Assembly (NCBI RefSeq): GCF_018780565.1
Contig: NZ_JADMJN010000003.1
Coordinates: 604,910-668,909, forward strand
Source of the DNA: Rhodoferax sp.
Lineage (GTDB): Bacteria > Pseudomonadota > Gammaproteobacteria > Burkholderiales > Burkholderiaceae_C
Direction of reading: 5' to 3'
DNA: 64,000 bases
The stretch's first letter is position 1; each line of letters begins with the position of its first letter. Shown here in pieces: positions 10,365-20,197 of this stretch. The translations under genes and the position numbers were made by a program. The notes beneath the pieces were generated by a model. The model ran no database searches and was not told the DNA's origin. It saw only the letters and a program-made list of their open reading frames with translations.

Positions 10365-11318
10365 ATGAGCAATTTGACAATCACGATCGCAACACGAGAA
10401 AGCCGCTTGGCCATGTGGCAGGCCGAGCACGTTCAGGCCCTGCTGCAGCGTTTGGGGCATCAGGTGAGCCTGCTGGGTATGACCACCAAGGGCGACCAGA
10501 TTCTGGACCGTTCCCTGAGCAAGGTCGGTGGCAAGGGCCTGTTTGTCAAGGAACTCGAAGTAGCGCTCGAAGAGGGACGGGCCGATCTGGCCGTGCACTC
10601 GCTCAAAGACGTACCCATGGAGTTGCCGGAAGGCTTCAGCCTGGCCTGCGTGATGGAGCGGGAAGACCCGCGCGATGCCTTGGTGTCCAACCGCTTTGAC
10701 ACACTGGAAAGCCTGCCCCAGGGTTCCGTGGTGGGTACCTCCAGCCTGCGGCGCATGGCGCTGCTGCGCGCCCGCCGCCCGGACCTGAAGATCGAGCCCT
10801 TGCGCGGCAACCTGGACACGCGCCTTCGCAAGCTGGATGACGGTCTGTACGACGCCATTGTTCTGGCCGCAGCCGGCTTGAAGCGACTGGGGCTGGGTGA
10901 GCGCATTCGCGAGATTTTTGAGCCTGCCGTGATGTTGCCTGCAGCCGGTCAGGGCGCGCTGGGCATTGAAGTGTGCACCCACAGGCAGGACGTCATGGAT
11001 GCCTTGGCGCCTCTTGCGCATCAAACCACCTGGCTGGCTGTTGCGGCCGAGAGGGCGGTGAGCCGGGCGATGGGCGGAAGTTGTTCCATGCCGCTGGCCG
11101 CGTTTGCCCGACTGGACGGCGACATATTGCACATCGACGCAGCCTGGGGTGACCCCGAAGGGGTGCTGGAGCTGGTGTGTGTTCAAGCCAGGGCGCGCGT
11201 GACCGATCTGGCAGGTGCCACCGCACTGGGCGAGCGTGCTGCGGCCAGCCTGCGTGCCGGGGTTGTGGCCAAGGGCGGATCGGTTTTGCTGTCGGGTGAG
11301 TCCCAGGGCACACCCTGA
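10365..11318 (+). CDS. hemC: Porphobilinogen deaminase (hydroxymethylbilane synthase)
   Basis: 317 residues from ATG 10365 ([19 protein letters not shown]); an upstream in-frame start at 10287 would add 26 residues absent from the family. It joins four porphobilinogens into hydroxymethylbilane. D82 in HSLKDVP is the catalytic aspartate and C240 in GGSCSMPLA carries the dipyrromethane cofactor. VGTSSLRR and [13 protein letters not shown] are also typical. It begins the haem operon hemC-hemD-hemX-hemY, with hemD starting 2 bases after its stop. Confidence 0.97.
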   Translation: MSNLTITIATRESRLAMWQAEHVQALLQRLGHQVSLLGMTTKGDQILDRSLSKVGGKGLFVKELEVALEEGRADLAVHSLKDVPMELPEGFSLACVMEREDPRDALVSNRFDTLESLPQGSVVGTSSLRRMALLRARRPDLKIEPLRGNLDTRLRKLDDGLYDAIVLAAAGLKRLGLGERIREIFEPAVMLPAAGQGALGIEVCTHRQDVMDALAPLAHQTTWLAVAAERAVSRAMGGSCSMPLAAFARLDGDILHIDAAWGDPEGVLELVCVQARARVTDLAGATALGERAAASLRAGVVAKGGSVLLSGESQGTP

Positions 11319-11320
11319 TC

Positions 11321-12124
11321 ATGCGAGTCATCGTGACCCGTCCGGCGCGGGAAGCGCATCGATGGGTGCTGGATCTGGCGGCGCAGGGCTTGGAGGCGGT
11401 GGCTTTGCCCTTGATCAGCGTGGGGCCGGTGGATGATCCCTGGCCTCTCGTTCAGGCATGGCAGCATCTGGATGACTATGTGGGTGTGATGTTCGTCAGT
11501 GGCAATGCCGTTGAGCATTTTTTTGCGTCAAAACCACCGCTGTCCCTCGTTGCCAAAGCGCATAACGCTATAAAAACAAGAGCGTGGGCTACGGGGCCCG
11601 GCACCGCCAGGGCTTTGTCGCGGGCAGGCGTCACGCCTGATTGCATGGATGTCCCGCCGCTGGATGTGGGGCAGTTTGATTCCGAAGCCTTGTGGCAGGT
11701 TGTGCAAACGCAGGTGCGACCCGGGGACCGGGTGCTGATCGTGCGCGGCGGCGACGCGGTGGGCAGTTCGGGCCAGGGCAGCGGGCGGGAGTGGTTTGCC
11801 AACCGGTTGTCGCAAGCGGGTGCCCAGGCTGATTTTGTGGTGGCCTACCAGCGCAGTGCCCCCGCGTTCACTGAATTGGAGAGGCAGCTGGCTGTGGACG
11901 CGGCCACCGATGGTTCGGTATGGCTCTTCAGCAGCACCGAAGCGTTGGGCCATCTCACCGCCTGGCTACCCGATCAAAGCTGGGGCCGGGCACGTGCGCT
12001 GGCAACCCACCCGCGCATTGCGGCTGCAGCCAGGGCGGCCGGTTTCGGCGTGGTCGTGGAGTCCCGCCCGACGCTCAATGAGCTGGTGAACGCGCTCCGT
12101 CTTTCAGGCTCGCCATCGGTCTGA
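11321..12124 (+). CDS. hemD: Uroporphyrinogen-III synthase
   Basis: 267 residues. It closes hydroxymethylbilane with inversion of ring D to give uroporphyrinogen III. The family is poorly conserved; the start MRVIVTRPAREAHRWVLDL, the middle VLIVRGGDAVGSSGQGSGREW and the late WLFSSTEALGHL segment fit, as does the position directly after hemC. A 17-base palindromic element (11567-11583) lies inside the gene and encodes NAIKTRA in a region that varies in the family. The gene is 2 bases after hemC and 41 bases before hemX. Confidence 0.92.
   Translation: MRVIVTRPAREAHRWVLDLAAQGLEAVALPLISVGPVDDPWPLVQAWQHLDDYVGVMFVSGNAVEHFFASKPPLSLVAKAHNAIKTRAWATGPGTARALSRAGVTPDCMDVPPLDVGQFDSEALWQVVQTQVRPGDRVLIVRGGDAVGSSGQGSGREWFANRLSQAGAQADFVVAYQRSAPAFTELERQLAVDAATDGSVWLFSSTEALGHLTAWLPDQSWGRARALATHPRIAAAARAAGFGVVVESRPTLNELVNALRLSGSPSV
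11567..11583 (+). repeat. 17-base palindromic element copy in hemD
   Basis: GCTATAAAAACAAGAGC is AT-rich within GC-rich hemD and follows AAAGCGCATAAC, a flank that resembles the left arm of the long copies. The reading frame is GCT-ATA-AAA-ACA-AGA-GC (AIKTRA), the phase shared by six intragenic copies. The right arm has AGAGC in place of ATAGC. Confidence 0.5.
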
Positions 12125-12165
12125 AGCGCTGACAGGTTCGATGCCCAACACTTTAGAATCGTGCC

Positions 12166-13257
12166 ATGAACTCTGATCCCGACGCTCACACATCCGACCG
12201 AACGGGCGTGGATTTGCCCCCGGTGGCGCCTGCGGCGCCTGAGACAATGGGCAGCGAGGCCGCCACACCCGGTTCTGTGACCATCGATCGTCGGGTCATC
12301 ACGGGTTTGTTGGCTGTCTCCGTTGTCGCCCTGTTGTCCAGCGGGTTTTTGTGGCAAAAGCTATCTTCGATTCAGGAGCAACTGGCTCGTCAGAGTGCCG
12401 AGGCGGGTATGCAGTCGGTAGAGGCCCGGACCGTGGCCAAGCAAGCCCAGGAGCTGGCACGAGAGACTGCAGCCCGGCTTGCCGTGTCAGAGGCGCGTTT
12501 GAGCGAGGTTGCGCTGCAGCGAACCCAGCTTGAAGAGTTGATGCAGAGCCTGTCGCGCTCACGGGACGAAAATCTGGTGGTCGATATCGAGTCGGCCATT
12601 CGGCTGGCGCAACAGCAGGCCCAGCTCACCGGTAGCGTCGAACCCTTGCTGGCCGCACTCAAAAGCGCCGATCAGCGGGTGGCCAGAGCGGCGCAACCCC
12701 GGTTGACACCCTTGCAGCGGGCCATCGGACGTGACATTGATCGCATCAAGTCGACGGCGGTCAGTGACACGCCGGGCTTGTTGGTGAAACTCGATGAGCT
12801 TGTGAACTTGGCGGATGAACTGCCGATTGCCAATGCGGTGCCGTCGGCGACCGCCATGGCCTCCGTCAAACGCGCCGGACCAGAAGTCGTACCCGTCTGG
12901 TGGCAGCGGGGTTTGCAGGTTTTGCGTGAGGAAATGCGCGGTTTGTTGCGGGTCAGCCGTATTGAGCAACCTGAGGCGGCCCTGTTGTCACCCGAGCAGT
13001 CTTTCTTCATGCGGGAAAACCTGAAGCTCAAGCTGCTCAATGCCCGTTTGGGGCTGCTGTCCCGGCAACTGGAATCGTCCCGGGCAGATCTGGCCGCCGC
13101 TTCCATGCTGCTTGGCAAATATTTCGATACATCGTCGCGCAAGACCCAGACCGCGGCGAACCTGCTGTTGTTGGTGCAGGGTCAAATGAAGACGCTGCAA
13201 TTGCCCCGGGTTGATGAAACCCTTGCGGCGCTTGCCACCGCGGCCGCAGGGAGATAG
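12166..13257 (+). CDS. hemX: HemX-like membrane protein of the haem operon
   Basis: 363 residues. A cytosolic N-terminal tail of about 43 residues is followed by one membrane helix (about 44-65, VITGLLAVSVVALLSSGFLW), then a coiled-coil region to about 125 and an alpha-helical periplasmic domain. This is the E. coli HemX layout. Old annotations call such proteins uroporphyrinogen-III C-methyltransferases, but no methyltransferase motifs are seen. HemX is thought to act with HemY in the membrane, perhaps as a scaffold for haem enzymes. It is 2 bases upstream of hemY. Confidence 0.88.
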   Translation: MNSDPDAHTSDRTGVDLPPVAPAAPETMGSEAATPGSVTIDRRVITGLLAVSVVALLSSGFLWQKLSSIQEQLARQSAEAGMQSVEARTVAKQAQELARETAARLAVSEARLSEVALQRTQLEELMQSLSRSRDENLVVDIESAIRLAQQQAQLTGSVEPLLAALKSADQRVARAAQPRLTPLQRAIGRDIDRIKSTAVSDTPGLLVKLDELVNLADELPIANAVPSATAMASVKRAGPEVVPVWWQRGLQVLREEMRGLLRVSRIEQPEAALLSPEQSFFMRENLKLKLLNARLGLLSRQLESSRADLAAASMLLGKYFDTSSRKTQTAANLLLLVQGQMKTLQLPRVDETLAALATAAAGR

Positions 13258-13259
13258 GC

Positions 13260-14546
13260 ATGCGGGCTGCACTGTGGTTTTTGGGCTTGTTCGGCATTGC
13301 GGTTGCCATCGCTCTTTTTGCCGGAAATAACCAGGGCACGATCACCGTCTTCTGGCCGCCCCACCGGGTGGACATCTCGCTGAATCTGGTGCTCCTGCTG
13401 CTGGCCGTGTTGTTTCTGACCCTGCATGTGGCCTTGCGCGCCCTGGCGGCCTTGTTTGCCATGCCGGGTCACGCACGGCGCTGGCGTATTCAGCACCAGG
13501 AGCGAGCCATGCACGTTGCCTTGCTGGACGCACTCTCCCATTTGGTGGCAGGGCGATTTATTCGCGCCAGGAAGGCTGCCGAGGTGGTGCTGGCCCGCGA
13601 GACCGCCATGACTCGCAGCGGGGAAACCCTGGCCTATTCGGGACGTTTGCGGGCCTTGTCACATCTGGTGGCGGCTGAAAGTGCCCAGGCATTGCAGGAC
13701 AAGACGGCGCGTGAGACGCATTTTCGTCAGGCACTGGAACAAGCCTCGCGACGTGACGCCCAGGAAACCCGCGAAGGCGTGCAATTGCGGGCAGCCCGCT
13801 GGGCCCTGGAGGACCGCGATGCCCAAGCCTCGCTTCAATGGCTTGATGACCTTCCCCAAGGGGCGGCAAGGCGCACCATTGCCTTGCGCTTGCGCCTGAA
13901 GGCCGCACGCATGGCGCGCCAAACAGGGCCGGCACTGGAAACGGCGCGCCTCCTGGCCAAGCATCGTGCGTTTTCCGAGGTGGCCGCACAGGGTATTGTG
14001 CGCGGCCTGGCATTGGAGCTGGTGTTGACCGCGCATGATCCTGACCAGTTGCAGTCGGTATGGCATCAACTGGATATGGCCGAGCGGGTGATGCCCGAGG
14101 TGGCCGTTCAAGCGGCTCAGAGAATGCTCAAGCTCGGCGGCGATGTGGACTTGGCGCGTGCCTGGCTGTTGCCCGTCTGGGAGCACATGGTGACACAGCG
14201 GGGTGCCTTGACGGATGCACAGCGCGTCAATCTCATTCGGACGCTGGAAAGCTGCTTCCCCCTGGTGTCCAGCCCGTCCGATGCGGCATGGCTGACCCGT
14301 ATCGAGCAGGCACAGCTCAGTAACCCCGGAGACTCGGCCTTGCAGTACCTCGCCGGTATTACCTGTATGCGCCTGCAACTTTGGGGCAAAGCACAGCAAT
14401 TGTTGAAGCAGTCACTGCCAAGATTGCCGGACGCCGTGCTGGAGCGAAATGCCTGGGTGGCGCTGGCCGAACTGGCCGAGCAACGTGGAGATGTTGCCGC
14501 CTCGATGCTGGCCTGGCAAAGCGCGGCGAAGGCTGCAAAAGCGTGA
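13260..14546 (+). CDS. hemY: HemY, tetratricopeptide inner-membrane protein
   Basis: 428 residues. Two hydrophobic segments lie at about 3-22 and 38-60, followed by the HemY_N region and a long helical part with TPR-like repeats (for example ALQYLAGITCMRLQLWGKAQQLL). It is not the protoporphyrinogen oxidase that bears the same symbol in Bacillus. Role in haem synthesis is suggested by its constant linkage with hemC, hemD and hemX, but its activity is unclear. The downstream GGDEF gene starts 34 bases later in the same direction. Confidence 0.9.
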   Translation: MRAALWFLGLFGIAVAIALFAGNNQGTITVFWPPHRVDISLNLVLLLLAVLFLTLHVALRALAALFAMPGHARRWRIQHQERAMHVALLDALSHLVAGRFIRARKAAEVVLARETAMTRSGETLAYSGRLRALSHLVAAESAQALQDKTARETHFRQALEQASRRDAQETREGVQLRAARWALEDRDAQASLQWLDDLPQGAARRTIALRLRLKAARMARQTGPALETARLLAKHRAFSEVAAQGIVRGLALELVLTAHDPDQLQSVWHQLDMAERVMPEVAVQAAQRMLKLGGDVDLARAWLLPVWEHMVTQRGALTDAQRVNLIRTLESCFPLVSSPSDAAWLTRIEQAQLSNPGDSALQYLAGITCMRLQLWGKAQQLLKQSLPRLPDAVLERNAWVALAELAEQRGDVAASMLAWQSAAKAAKA

Positions 14547-14580
14547 CTCGTTCGAAATTCAGGGCTATTATGCGCAACAT

Positions 14581-15654
14581 ATGAGTACTCTGATCGAACA
14601 CATTCTCAAGCTCACCGACCACCGTGACCGGGATTTGCTGGAACTCACGCTGTCCAAGGCCTTGATCGACCTGCTGCCCATCCAGCGCATCGTTATTGCA
14701 CGGGTCATGAGTGAGGAGGGCGAGCAGCGATGGCTGGAAGTCGCCCGACTCGACGCCAAGGGCGGTGGCAAAGTGGTTGACCCCATGCGCGTGGATTTTC
14801 ACACCCTGCCCAAAATGGACGATGCGCCTGATCGCTTGAAGTGTCTTCAGCGCCGTGAGATGGTAGAAATTGCCTGGGCTGGAGAAGACGGGCCACGCAT
14901 CAATATGCTGCCCCTGTTTTCTGATTCCCGCAAGGATGATGAAGGCGTGATTGAGGTCCACTCGGACGCACAACTGACCGACGATGAACTTTTGACGATA
15001 GAGCAGTTGCGTCGTATTTACCGCAATATGTACTCTTTGCTGGAATACAGCGATCGTGATGCGCTGACCGGTTTGCTCAACCGCAAATCGCTGGACGACG
15101 CCTTCTACAGCGCGGTTCTCGAAGAGCTTGACGGCATCACGGGTGAGCCGAAGATTGCGGGCAAACCCAGAGGCTCCGATGCCGAACGTCGCCACCGTGT
15201 CCCGGCCAATTACTGGCTTGGTTCTGCGACCATCGATAACTTTGGTGTGCTCAACGACAAGTACGGTCACCTGATTGCGGAAGAAGTACTTTTGCTGGTG
15301 GCCCGTGTGATGAACAACACCTTTCGCACCTACGACCGCATTTATCGCTTTGGTGGCGAGCACTTTGGTGTGCTGATGCACTGCCCCGACGAAGCGCTGG
15401 TCTTGGCTGCATTCGAGCGGTTTCGCGTCAATGTTGAAAAATTCAATTTTCCGCAAGTAGGCCGCGTGACAGTCAGTTGCGGGTTTACCAGCGTGATGGC
15501 GGATGATTCCCCTAGCAGTGCACTTGAGAAAACCGAGCGTGCAGTCGACTTTGCACAGCGCAGTGGTCGCAACAAGGTTTGCAGCCACCTGGGTCTGGTT
15601 CGTCGCGGGTTCTTCGGAGAGCTGCCCAAGGTCGGCGGTGTCGACATCTTCTGA
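14581..15654 (+). CDS. GGDEF-domain protein with degenerate active site
   Basis: 357 residues from ATG 14581 (MSTLIEHILKLTDHRDRD). Residues 1-150 look like a GAF-type or related sensory region; 155-340 is a diguanylate cyclase fold with DALTGLLNR at 160-168 and IDNFGVLNDKYGH at 218-230. The signature is GGEHF (258-262) where GG(D/E)EF is expected: the fourth residue, normally Glu and needed for metal binding, is His. Catalysis is therefore doubtful and the protein may bind c-di-GMP or GTP without making it. It sits at the end of the haem operon and is followed by a strong terminator. Confidence 0.85.
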   Translation: MSTLIEHILKLTDHRDRDLLELTLSKALIDLLPIQRIVIARVMSEEGEQRWLEVARLDAKGGGKVVDPMRVDFHTLPKMDDAPDRLKCLQRREMVEIAWAGEDGPRINMLPLFSDSRKDDEGVIEVHSDAQLTDDELLTIEQLRRIYRNMYSLLEYSDRDALTGLLNRKSLDDAFYSAVLEELDGITGEPKIAGKPRGSDAERRHRVPANYWLGSATIDNFGVLNDKYGHLIAEEVLLLVARVMNNTFRTYDRIYRFGGEHFGVLMHCPDEALVLAAFERFRVNVEKFNFPQVGRVTVSCGFTSVMADDSPSSALEKTERAVDFAQRSGRNKVCSHLGLVRRGFFGELPKVGGVDIF

Positions 15655-15672
15655 TCGTCGATTGCAACTGAA

Positions 15673-15701
15673 AAAAAAGGGCACTTCACGTGCCCTTTTT
15701 T
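15673..15701. terminator. Bidirectional rho-independent terminator
   Basis: Stem GGGCAC/GTGCCC extended by an A-run on the left and a T-run on the right, loop TTCAC. It can end both the haem/GGDEF transcript (+) and the rne transcript (-), which converge here. Confidence 0.9.
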
Positions 15702-15733
15702 GTGCATGCCATTCAAGGCATGTCGGTCCCTGC

Positions 15734-18676
15734 TTACTGCGGTGCCTCGAACGGCAGCGTCATATTGCGCAGATCACGTTTGGTCTCAACCAGAATCAAG
15801 GGACCCTCGTCCATCCTGACCGGCTCGGGCCGTTCGCGTGGCACGTGAATGGCCTGGGGCTCAGCTGCAATGGCGGCCTGGACCGCAGCAACTTTCGCAG
15901 CGTCCGAATTCACCCAGCTCAGGCCCGACTGCTCAGCCACTTTGAACAACTCGTCCATAGGCAGAACAAATGACTGCAGCTTGGGCATGCCCGTAGCGAC
16001 CGCAACCGGCGCAGGTGCGGACGCCTGAACTGGCTTGGGCGCGGCGACAGGTGCGGCTGGTTCCGCGATGACAGCAACTGCCGGCGCTGCCGGTGCCGGC
16101 TGCACCCCGGACGCAACCACGACTGGGGCAGCCACGGCAGGCGCTTCAGTGCCGGTCGTGAAGTAAGACCGGCGAGGTTCTACACCGGCTTCATCTTGCG
16201 TAACTTCACGTTCCTGCACCGGGCGTTCCTGACGCTCTGGCCGATCACCTTGCTCGCTGCGATCACCGCGATCGCCGCGGGGTCCACGATCGCGGCGTGG
16301 GCGTCGTTCGCGGGTCTCCGCGTTCTCCGTACGTGGTGCCGATCCGTCCGCATCGCTCACCGTGCCGACGGCATGGGCCTGGTTTGCATCCGCGACGGCT
16401 GCATCCCGGTTCGTGACATCGGTGCGGGTACCTTCGTCTGGACGACGATTGCGCTCTGGCCGACGCTCACCGCGTCCTTCAGCCTGGGGCTCACCGCGCT
16501 CAGCGGGTGCCGTGCGCTCGCCTTGTTCGGTACGCTCACCACGACCGCGGCCGCCTCGGCCATTGCGTTCGCTGCGCTCGGCATTGCGAGGCGGGCGGTC
16601 TTGCTGTCCCTGTTCGGTCCTGGGCATCTCCTGACCCGAACCGGTCGCGCCAACGCTTGCGTCCATGGCAACTGGTTTGCCCTCGGCGTCAAAACGCTCG
16701 CGCTGACCCTGTGCCGGGCGTTCACCGCGGCCACGGCCTTCGCCACCACGACCACCACGGCCACGGCCTTCGCCACGTCCACCACGGCCGCCGCGACCGT
16801 CTTCGCGACCCTCGCCCCGGCCTTCACCACGCGGCTCGTTACGGCGGACACCGTCCCGTGACGGGCGGCCATCGCGTTTCTCGTCCTTGCCAGCATCTAC
16901 CGCTGGTTTGGGCTGTGCGGCGGGTACAGGTGCCGGTGTGGGCGCAAAAAGTTGCTTGATCCAGCCGAAGAAGCCTTTTTCGGCAGCAGCAGGCGCTGCT
17001 ACGGGAGCGGCTACCGGACGCGGTGCCGCGACGGATTTGACCGGCTCTGGTTTCGGAGGCGCCACAGGTGCCGGTGCATCGGGCAGCACACCCTTGATGA
17101 TCGGGGTCTGCTTGTTGGTCGGTTCTTGCGAGCGACGTGTCACCGATGTCGGGTCTTCCATTTCCTCGGCCATCTTGTAGCTGGCTTCAATGTTGTCCAG
17201 GCGAGGATCGTCGTGCTTGAGGCGTTCGAGCTTGTAGTTCGGTGTTTCCAGTGTTTTGTTGGGCACCAGAAGCACGTTGATACGCTGTTTGAGCTCAATC
17301 TTGGAGATTTCCGAACGCTTTTCATTGAGCAGGAACGATGCCACTTCAACCGGCACCTGGCACAGGACGGAGGCCGTGCTGTCCTTGAGGGACTCTTCCT
17401 GAATGATGCGCAGAATTTGCAGCGCACTGGATTCGGTATCGCGGATGTGGCCAGAGCCGCCGCAACGTGGGCAGGGGATGGATGCACCCTCGCTCAAAGC
17501 CGGGCGCAGGCGCTGGCGGCTCATCTCCATCAGGCCAAATTTGCTGATGGTGCCGAACTGAACGCGGGCGCGGTCCTGACGCAGCGCATCACGCAGGCGG
17601 TTTTCCACATCACGGCGGTTGCGTGACTCTTCCATGTCGATAAAGTCGATCACGATCAGGCCACCCAAGTCGCGCAGACGCATCTGGCGCGCCACTTCGT
17701 CGGCAGCTTCCAGGTTGGTGCGGGTGGCGGTTTCCTCGATGTCGCTGCCCTTGATGGCGCGGGCCGAGTTCACGTCCACCGAGACCAAAGCTTCGGTGTG
17801 ATCGATCACGATGGCGCCGCCGGAGGGCAACTGCACGGTGCGGGCATAGGCCGATTCGATCTGGTGCTCGATCTGGAAACGGCTGAACAAGGGCGCATCG
17901 TCGCGGTAGCGCTTCACGCGGGCGGCGTGCTCGGGCATGACGTGTGCCATGAACTGCTGGGCCTGCTCGTACACGTCGTCGGTGTCGATCAGGATGTCGC
18001 CGATGTCGTGGTTGAAGTAATCGCGAATAGCGCGGATCACCAGACTGGATTCCTGGTAAATCAGGTAAGCGCCTTTGCCACCCTTGGCCGCGCCGTCAAT
18101 GGCGTTCCACAGCTTGAGCAGGTAGTTCAGGTCCCATTGCAGCTCGGGTGCGCTGCGGCCGATGCCCGCAGTACGCGCAATGATGCTCATACCATTGGGG
18201 TATTCCAGCTGGTCCAGGGCTTCCTTGAGTTCGGCCCGGTCATCGCCTTCAATACGGCGCGATACGCCACCACCACGCGGGTTGTTAGGCATCAGCACCA
18301 CATAACGGCCGGCCAGCGAGATGAAGGTGGTCAGTGCTGCGCCCTTGTTGCCACGCTCTTCCTTCTCAACCTGAACCATCAGTTCCTGGCCTTCGCGGAT
18401 GGCATCCTGGATGCGGGCCTGGCTGACAGCCACACCCTGCTGGAAGTACTGGCGGGAGATTTCCTTGAACGGCAGGAAGCCGTGGCGGTCCTCACCGTAG
18501 TCAACAAAACAGGCTTCCAGTGATGGCTCTACCCGGGTCACAACCGCTTTGTAGATGTTGCCTTTGCGCTGTTCGCGCCCTTCAATTTCAATCTCATAGT
18601 CGAGGAGTTTCTGTCCGTCGACAATGGCCAGGCGGCGTTCTTCAGCCTGCGTGGCGTTAATCAGCATCCGTTTCAT
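15734..18676 (-). CDS. rne: Ribonuclease E
   Basis: 980 residues. The catalytic half has an S1 RNA-binding domain (about 35-125), the DNase-I-like site with D301 (SVDVNS) and D344 (IVIDFIDME), and the zinc link C402-x2-C405 ([10 protein letters not shown]). The rest is a disordered half: a Pro/Ala-rich part near 530-610, then a long Arg/Gly-rich tract (about 625-860) with RGG, GRGE and RGER repeats, an Ala/Pro-rich part, and a conserved tail [16 protein letters not shown]. It cleaves AU-rich single-stranded RNA and organises the degradosome at the membrane. The ATG at 18676 has AAGGAA upstream. A long leader region with hairpins precedes it. Confidence 0.97.
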   Translation of the reverse strand: MKRMLINATQAEERRLAIVDGQKLLDYEIEIEGREQRKGNIYKAVVTRVEPSLEACFVDYGEDRHGFLPFKEISRQYFQQGVAVSQARIQDAIREGQELMVQVEKEERGNKGAALTTFISLAGRYVVLMPNNPRGGGVSRRIEGDDRAELKEALDQLEYPNGMSIIARTAGIGRSAPELQWDLNYLLKLWNAIDGAAKGGKGAYLIYQESSLVIRAIRDYFNHDIGDILIDTDDVYEQAQQFMAHVMPEHAARVKRYRDDAPLFSRFQIEHQIESAYARTVQLPSGGAIVIDHTEALVSVDVNSARAIKGSDIEETATRTNLEAADEVARQMRLRDLGGLIVIDFIDMEESRNRRDVENRLRDALRQDRARVQFGTISKFGLMEMSRQRLRPALSEGASIPCPRCGGSGHIRDTESSALQILRIIQEESLKDSTASVLCQVPVEVASFLLNEKRSEISKIELKQRINVLLVPNKTLETPNYKLERLKHDDPRLDNIEASYKMAEEMEDPTSVTRRSQEPTNKQTPIIKGVLPDAPAPVAPPKPEPVKSVAAPRPVAAPVAAPAAAEKGFFGWIKQLFAPTPAPVPAAQPKPAVDAGKDEKRDGRPSRDGVRRNEPRGEGRGEGREDGRGGRGGRGEGRGRGGRGGEGRGRGERPAQGQRERFDAEGKPVAMDASVGATGSGQEMPRTEQGQQDRPPRNAERSERNGRGGRGRGERTEQGERTAPAERGEPQAEGRGERRPERNRRPDEGTRTDVTNRDAAVADANQAHAVGTVSDADGSAPRTENAETRERRPRRDRGPRGDRGDRSEQGDRPERQERPVQEREVTQDEAGVEPRRSYFTTGTEAPAVAAPVVVASGVQPAPAAPAVAVIAEPAAPVAAPKPVQASAPAPVAVATGMPKLQSFVLPMDELFKVAEQSGLSWVNSDAAKVAAVQAAIAAEPQAIHVPRERPEPVRMDEGPLILVETKRDLRNMTLPFEAPQ

Positions 18677-18839
18677 GGGTAGCGTTCCTTCAATTCAAAT
18701 AAACAAACAGCTCTTGACGAGCGTTCGATGCCAGAACTGACGCTTTGAATTGAGGAGGAATTGCCGGAGAACCGAGACTCAAACAGTAAGTCTTGGCGTA
18801 GGCGCGTGGAGGGGAGCGAGGGGGTCTGGTTGTGGGGGT

Positions 18840-18856
18840 GCTATTGAAATAATAGC
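18840..18856. repeat. 17-base palindromic element copy in the rne leader
   Basis: GCTATTGAAATAATAGC has perfect 6-base arms around GAAAT. In the rne transcript it would form a short AU-rich hairpin, a plausible RNase E target. It is followed on the plus strand by TGGT and then a GC-rich hairpin. Confidence 0.65.
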
Positions 18857-18861
18857 TGGTT

Positions 18862-18880
18862 GCGCCCGTCGTGCGGGCGC
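18862..18880 (-). promoter_or_regulatory. GC-rich hairpin in the rne leader
   Basis: GCGCCCG-TCGTG-CGGGCGC has seven perfect GC pairs. With the neighbouring AU-rich hairpin it makes a two-stem structure about 165-205 bases before the rne start codon. E. coli rne is autoregulated through hairpins in its 361-base leader; a similar role here is an inference. It lacks a T-run in either direction, so it is not a normal terminator. Confidence 0.4.
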
Positions 18881-19177
18881 GGATGATTGATTCGTGCCAA
18901 AAAACGGCGCGAATACGCACCGCAGGCAAGTTTGAATCAGATTCATCAACACAAACATCTCGCTTCATTCCGTTCACAGACCTTGGGTCTGCAAACTTTG
19001 GGTATTCCGTATCAGTGTTTCAATGCGTCGTCTTGACCGTCTATTTTGCAGGCCACCGCAAGCATTTGGCTTGAGGTTTGCATGCGTGGACAAACGGCGA
19101 CATCGACCTTCTAGCAGGGGCGGGAATGGTAGGTGGACTAAACTCCAGCTAAATCAACCACTTACCGCGCGTCGCTA

Positions 19178-20197
19178 GTGAAACACATTATAGGGGGCAA
19201 TCCTGCCCAGCCGTTGCCTCAGGTCAAAACCGTACTTGTCGATGAAGATTCTGCAGGGCAGCGCCTGGACAATTTCCTGATGCGCCATCTCAAGGGCGTG
19301 CCCAAGACCCACGTTTACCGGATCATTCGCAGCGGCGAGGTCAGGGTCAACAAAGGCCGGGCATCCGCCGATACCCGGTTGGAGTCGGGGGATCTGGTTC
19401 GCCTGCCGCCGGTACGGATCTCAGAGCGGGTGGCCGAAAAGGCCGAGGCGATGGCACAGGCCAGTGAGCGAGGCGTACCTGCCCGGGATTTCCCCATTCT
19501 GTTTGAAGATGAGCACGTGCTGGCCATCGACAAGCCGGCCGGCGTGGCGGTCCACGGCGGATCGGGCGTGAGTTTCGGTGTGATCGAGCAATTGCGCATG
19601 GCCCGGCCCCAGGCTAAATTTCTGGAACTGGTGCACCGGCTGGACCGGGAAACCAGTGGCATTTTGCTGATTGCCAAGAAGAGAAGCGCCTTGAAACACC
19701 TGCAAGACCAGTTTCGCGAGCGGGAAACCGGCAAAACCTATCTGGCGCTGGTCGTCGGACGCTGGCCTGCCAACAAGAAGGTGTTGGACAAACCCTTGCA
19801 CAAATACCTGTTGCCCGATGGCGAGCGACGGGTCAAGGTCGTGTCCCGGGATGACCCGGACGGCATGCCGTCTGTCACATTGGTGAAAGTCCGGGACACT
19901 CTGGCGAGTGGTTTCACTTTGCTGGAAGTTACGATCAAAACAGGGCGTACCCATCAGATTCGTGTGCATCTTGCCAGCGAAGGCTTCCCCATTGCTGGCG
20001 ACGACAAATACGGTGATTTTGAATTGAACAAGAAGCTGCTTCGGCCGGGGGCCGCGCCTTCCCTCAAGCGCATGTTTCTTCATGCCTGGCGCTTGCAGTT
20101 CAATCACCCGGCCAGCGGCGAACGACTGGAACTGCTGGCCCCTTTACCCTCTGACCTTGAAGCGTTCACGATCCATGCCACACCCTCTGCACCCTGA
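19178..20197 (+). CDS. rluC: 23S rRNA pseudouridine synthase RluC
   Basis: 339 residues from a GTG start. An S4 RNA-binding domain (about 27-85, AGQRLDNFLMRHLKGVP, VNKGRA) is followed by the RluA-type catalytic domain with HRLDRETSG, catalytic D156, and GRTHQIRVHL. RluC-type enzymes modify U955, U2504 and U2580 of 23S rRNA. rluC divergent from rne is a conserved arrangement in proteobacteria. The last 23 bases overlap the HAD gene, so the two are co-transcribed. Confidence 0.95.
   Translation: MKHIIGGNPAQPLPQVKTVLVDEDSAGQRLDNFLMRHLKGVPKTHVYRIIRSGEVRVNKGRASADTRLESGDLVRLPPVRISERVAEKAEAMAQASERGVPARDFPILFEDEHVLAIDKPAGVAVHGGSGVSFGVIEQLRMARPQAKFLELVHRLDRETSGILLIAKKRSALKHLQDQFRERETGKTYLALVVGRWPANKKVLDKPLHKYLLPDGERRVKVVSRDDPDGMPSVTLVKVRDTLASGFTLLEVTIKTGRTHQIRVHLASEGFPIAGDDKYGDFELNKKLLRPGAAPSLKRMFLHAWRLQFNHPASGERLELLAPLPSDLEAFTIHATPSAP

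Larger units (their letters stand above)
18677..19177. other. 500-base intergenic region between divergent rne and rluC
   Basis: No protein gene is seen. It probably holds the rne 5' leader and both promoters. Visible structure: two adjacent hairpins (18840-18856 and 18862-18880) in the rne leader direction, and a 13-base perfect palindrome TGAATCAGATTCA at 18933-18945. A minus-strand TATAAT occurs at 19192-19187, just inside the rluC start, but no good -35 box accompanies it, so promoters are not assigned. Confidence 0.6.

Noticed and set aside
16196..16861. Hydrophobic open frame opposite rne that looks like a membrane protein
   Set aside because: It is the complement of the Arg/Gly/Glu-rich tract of RNase E, whose reverse reads as Ala/Thr/Leu-rich.
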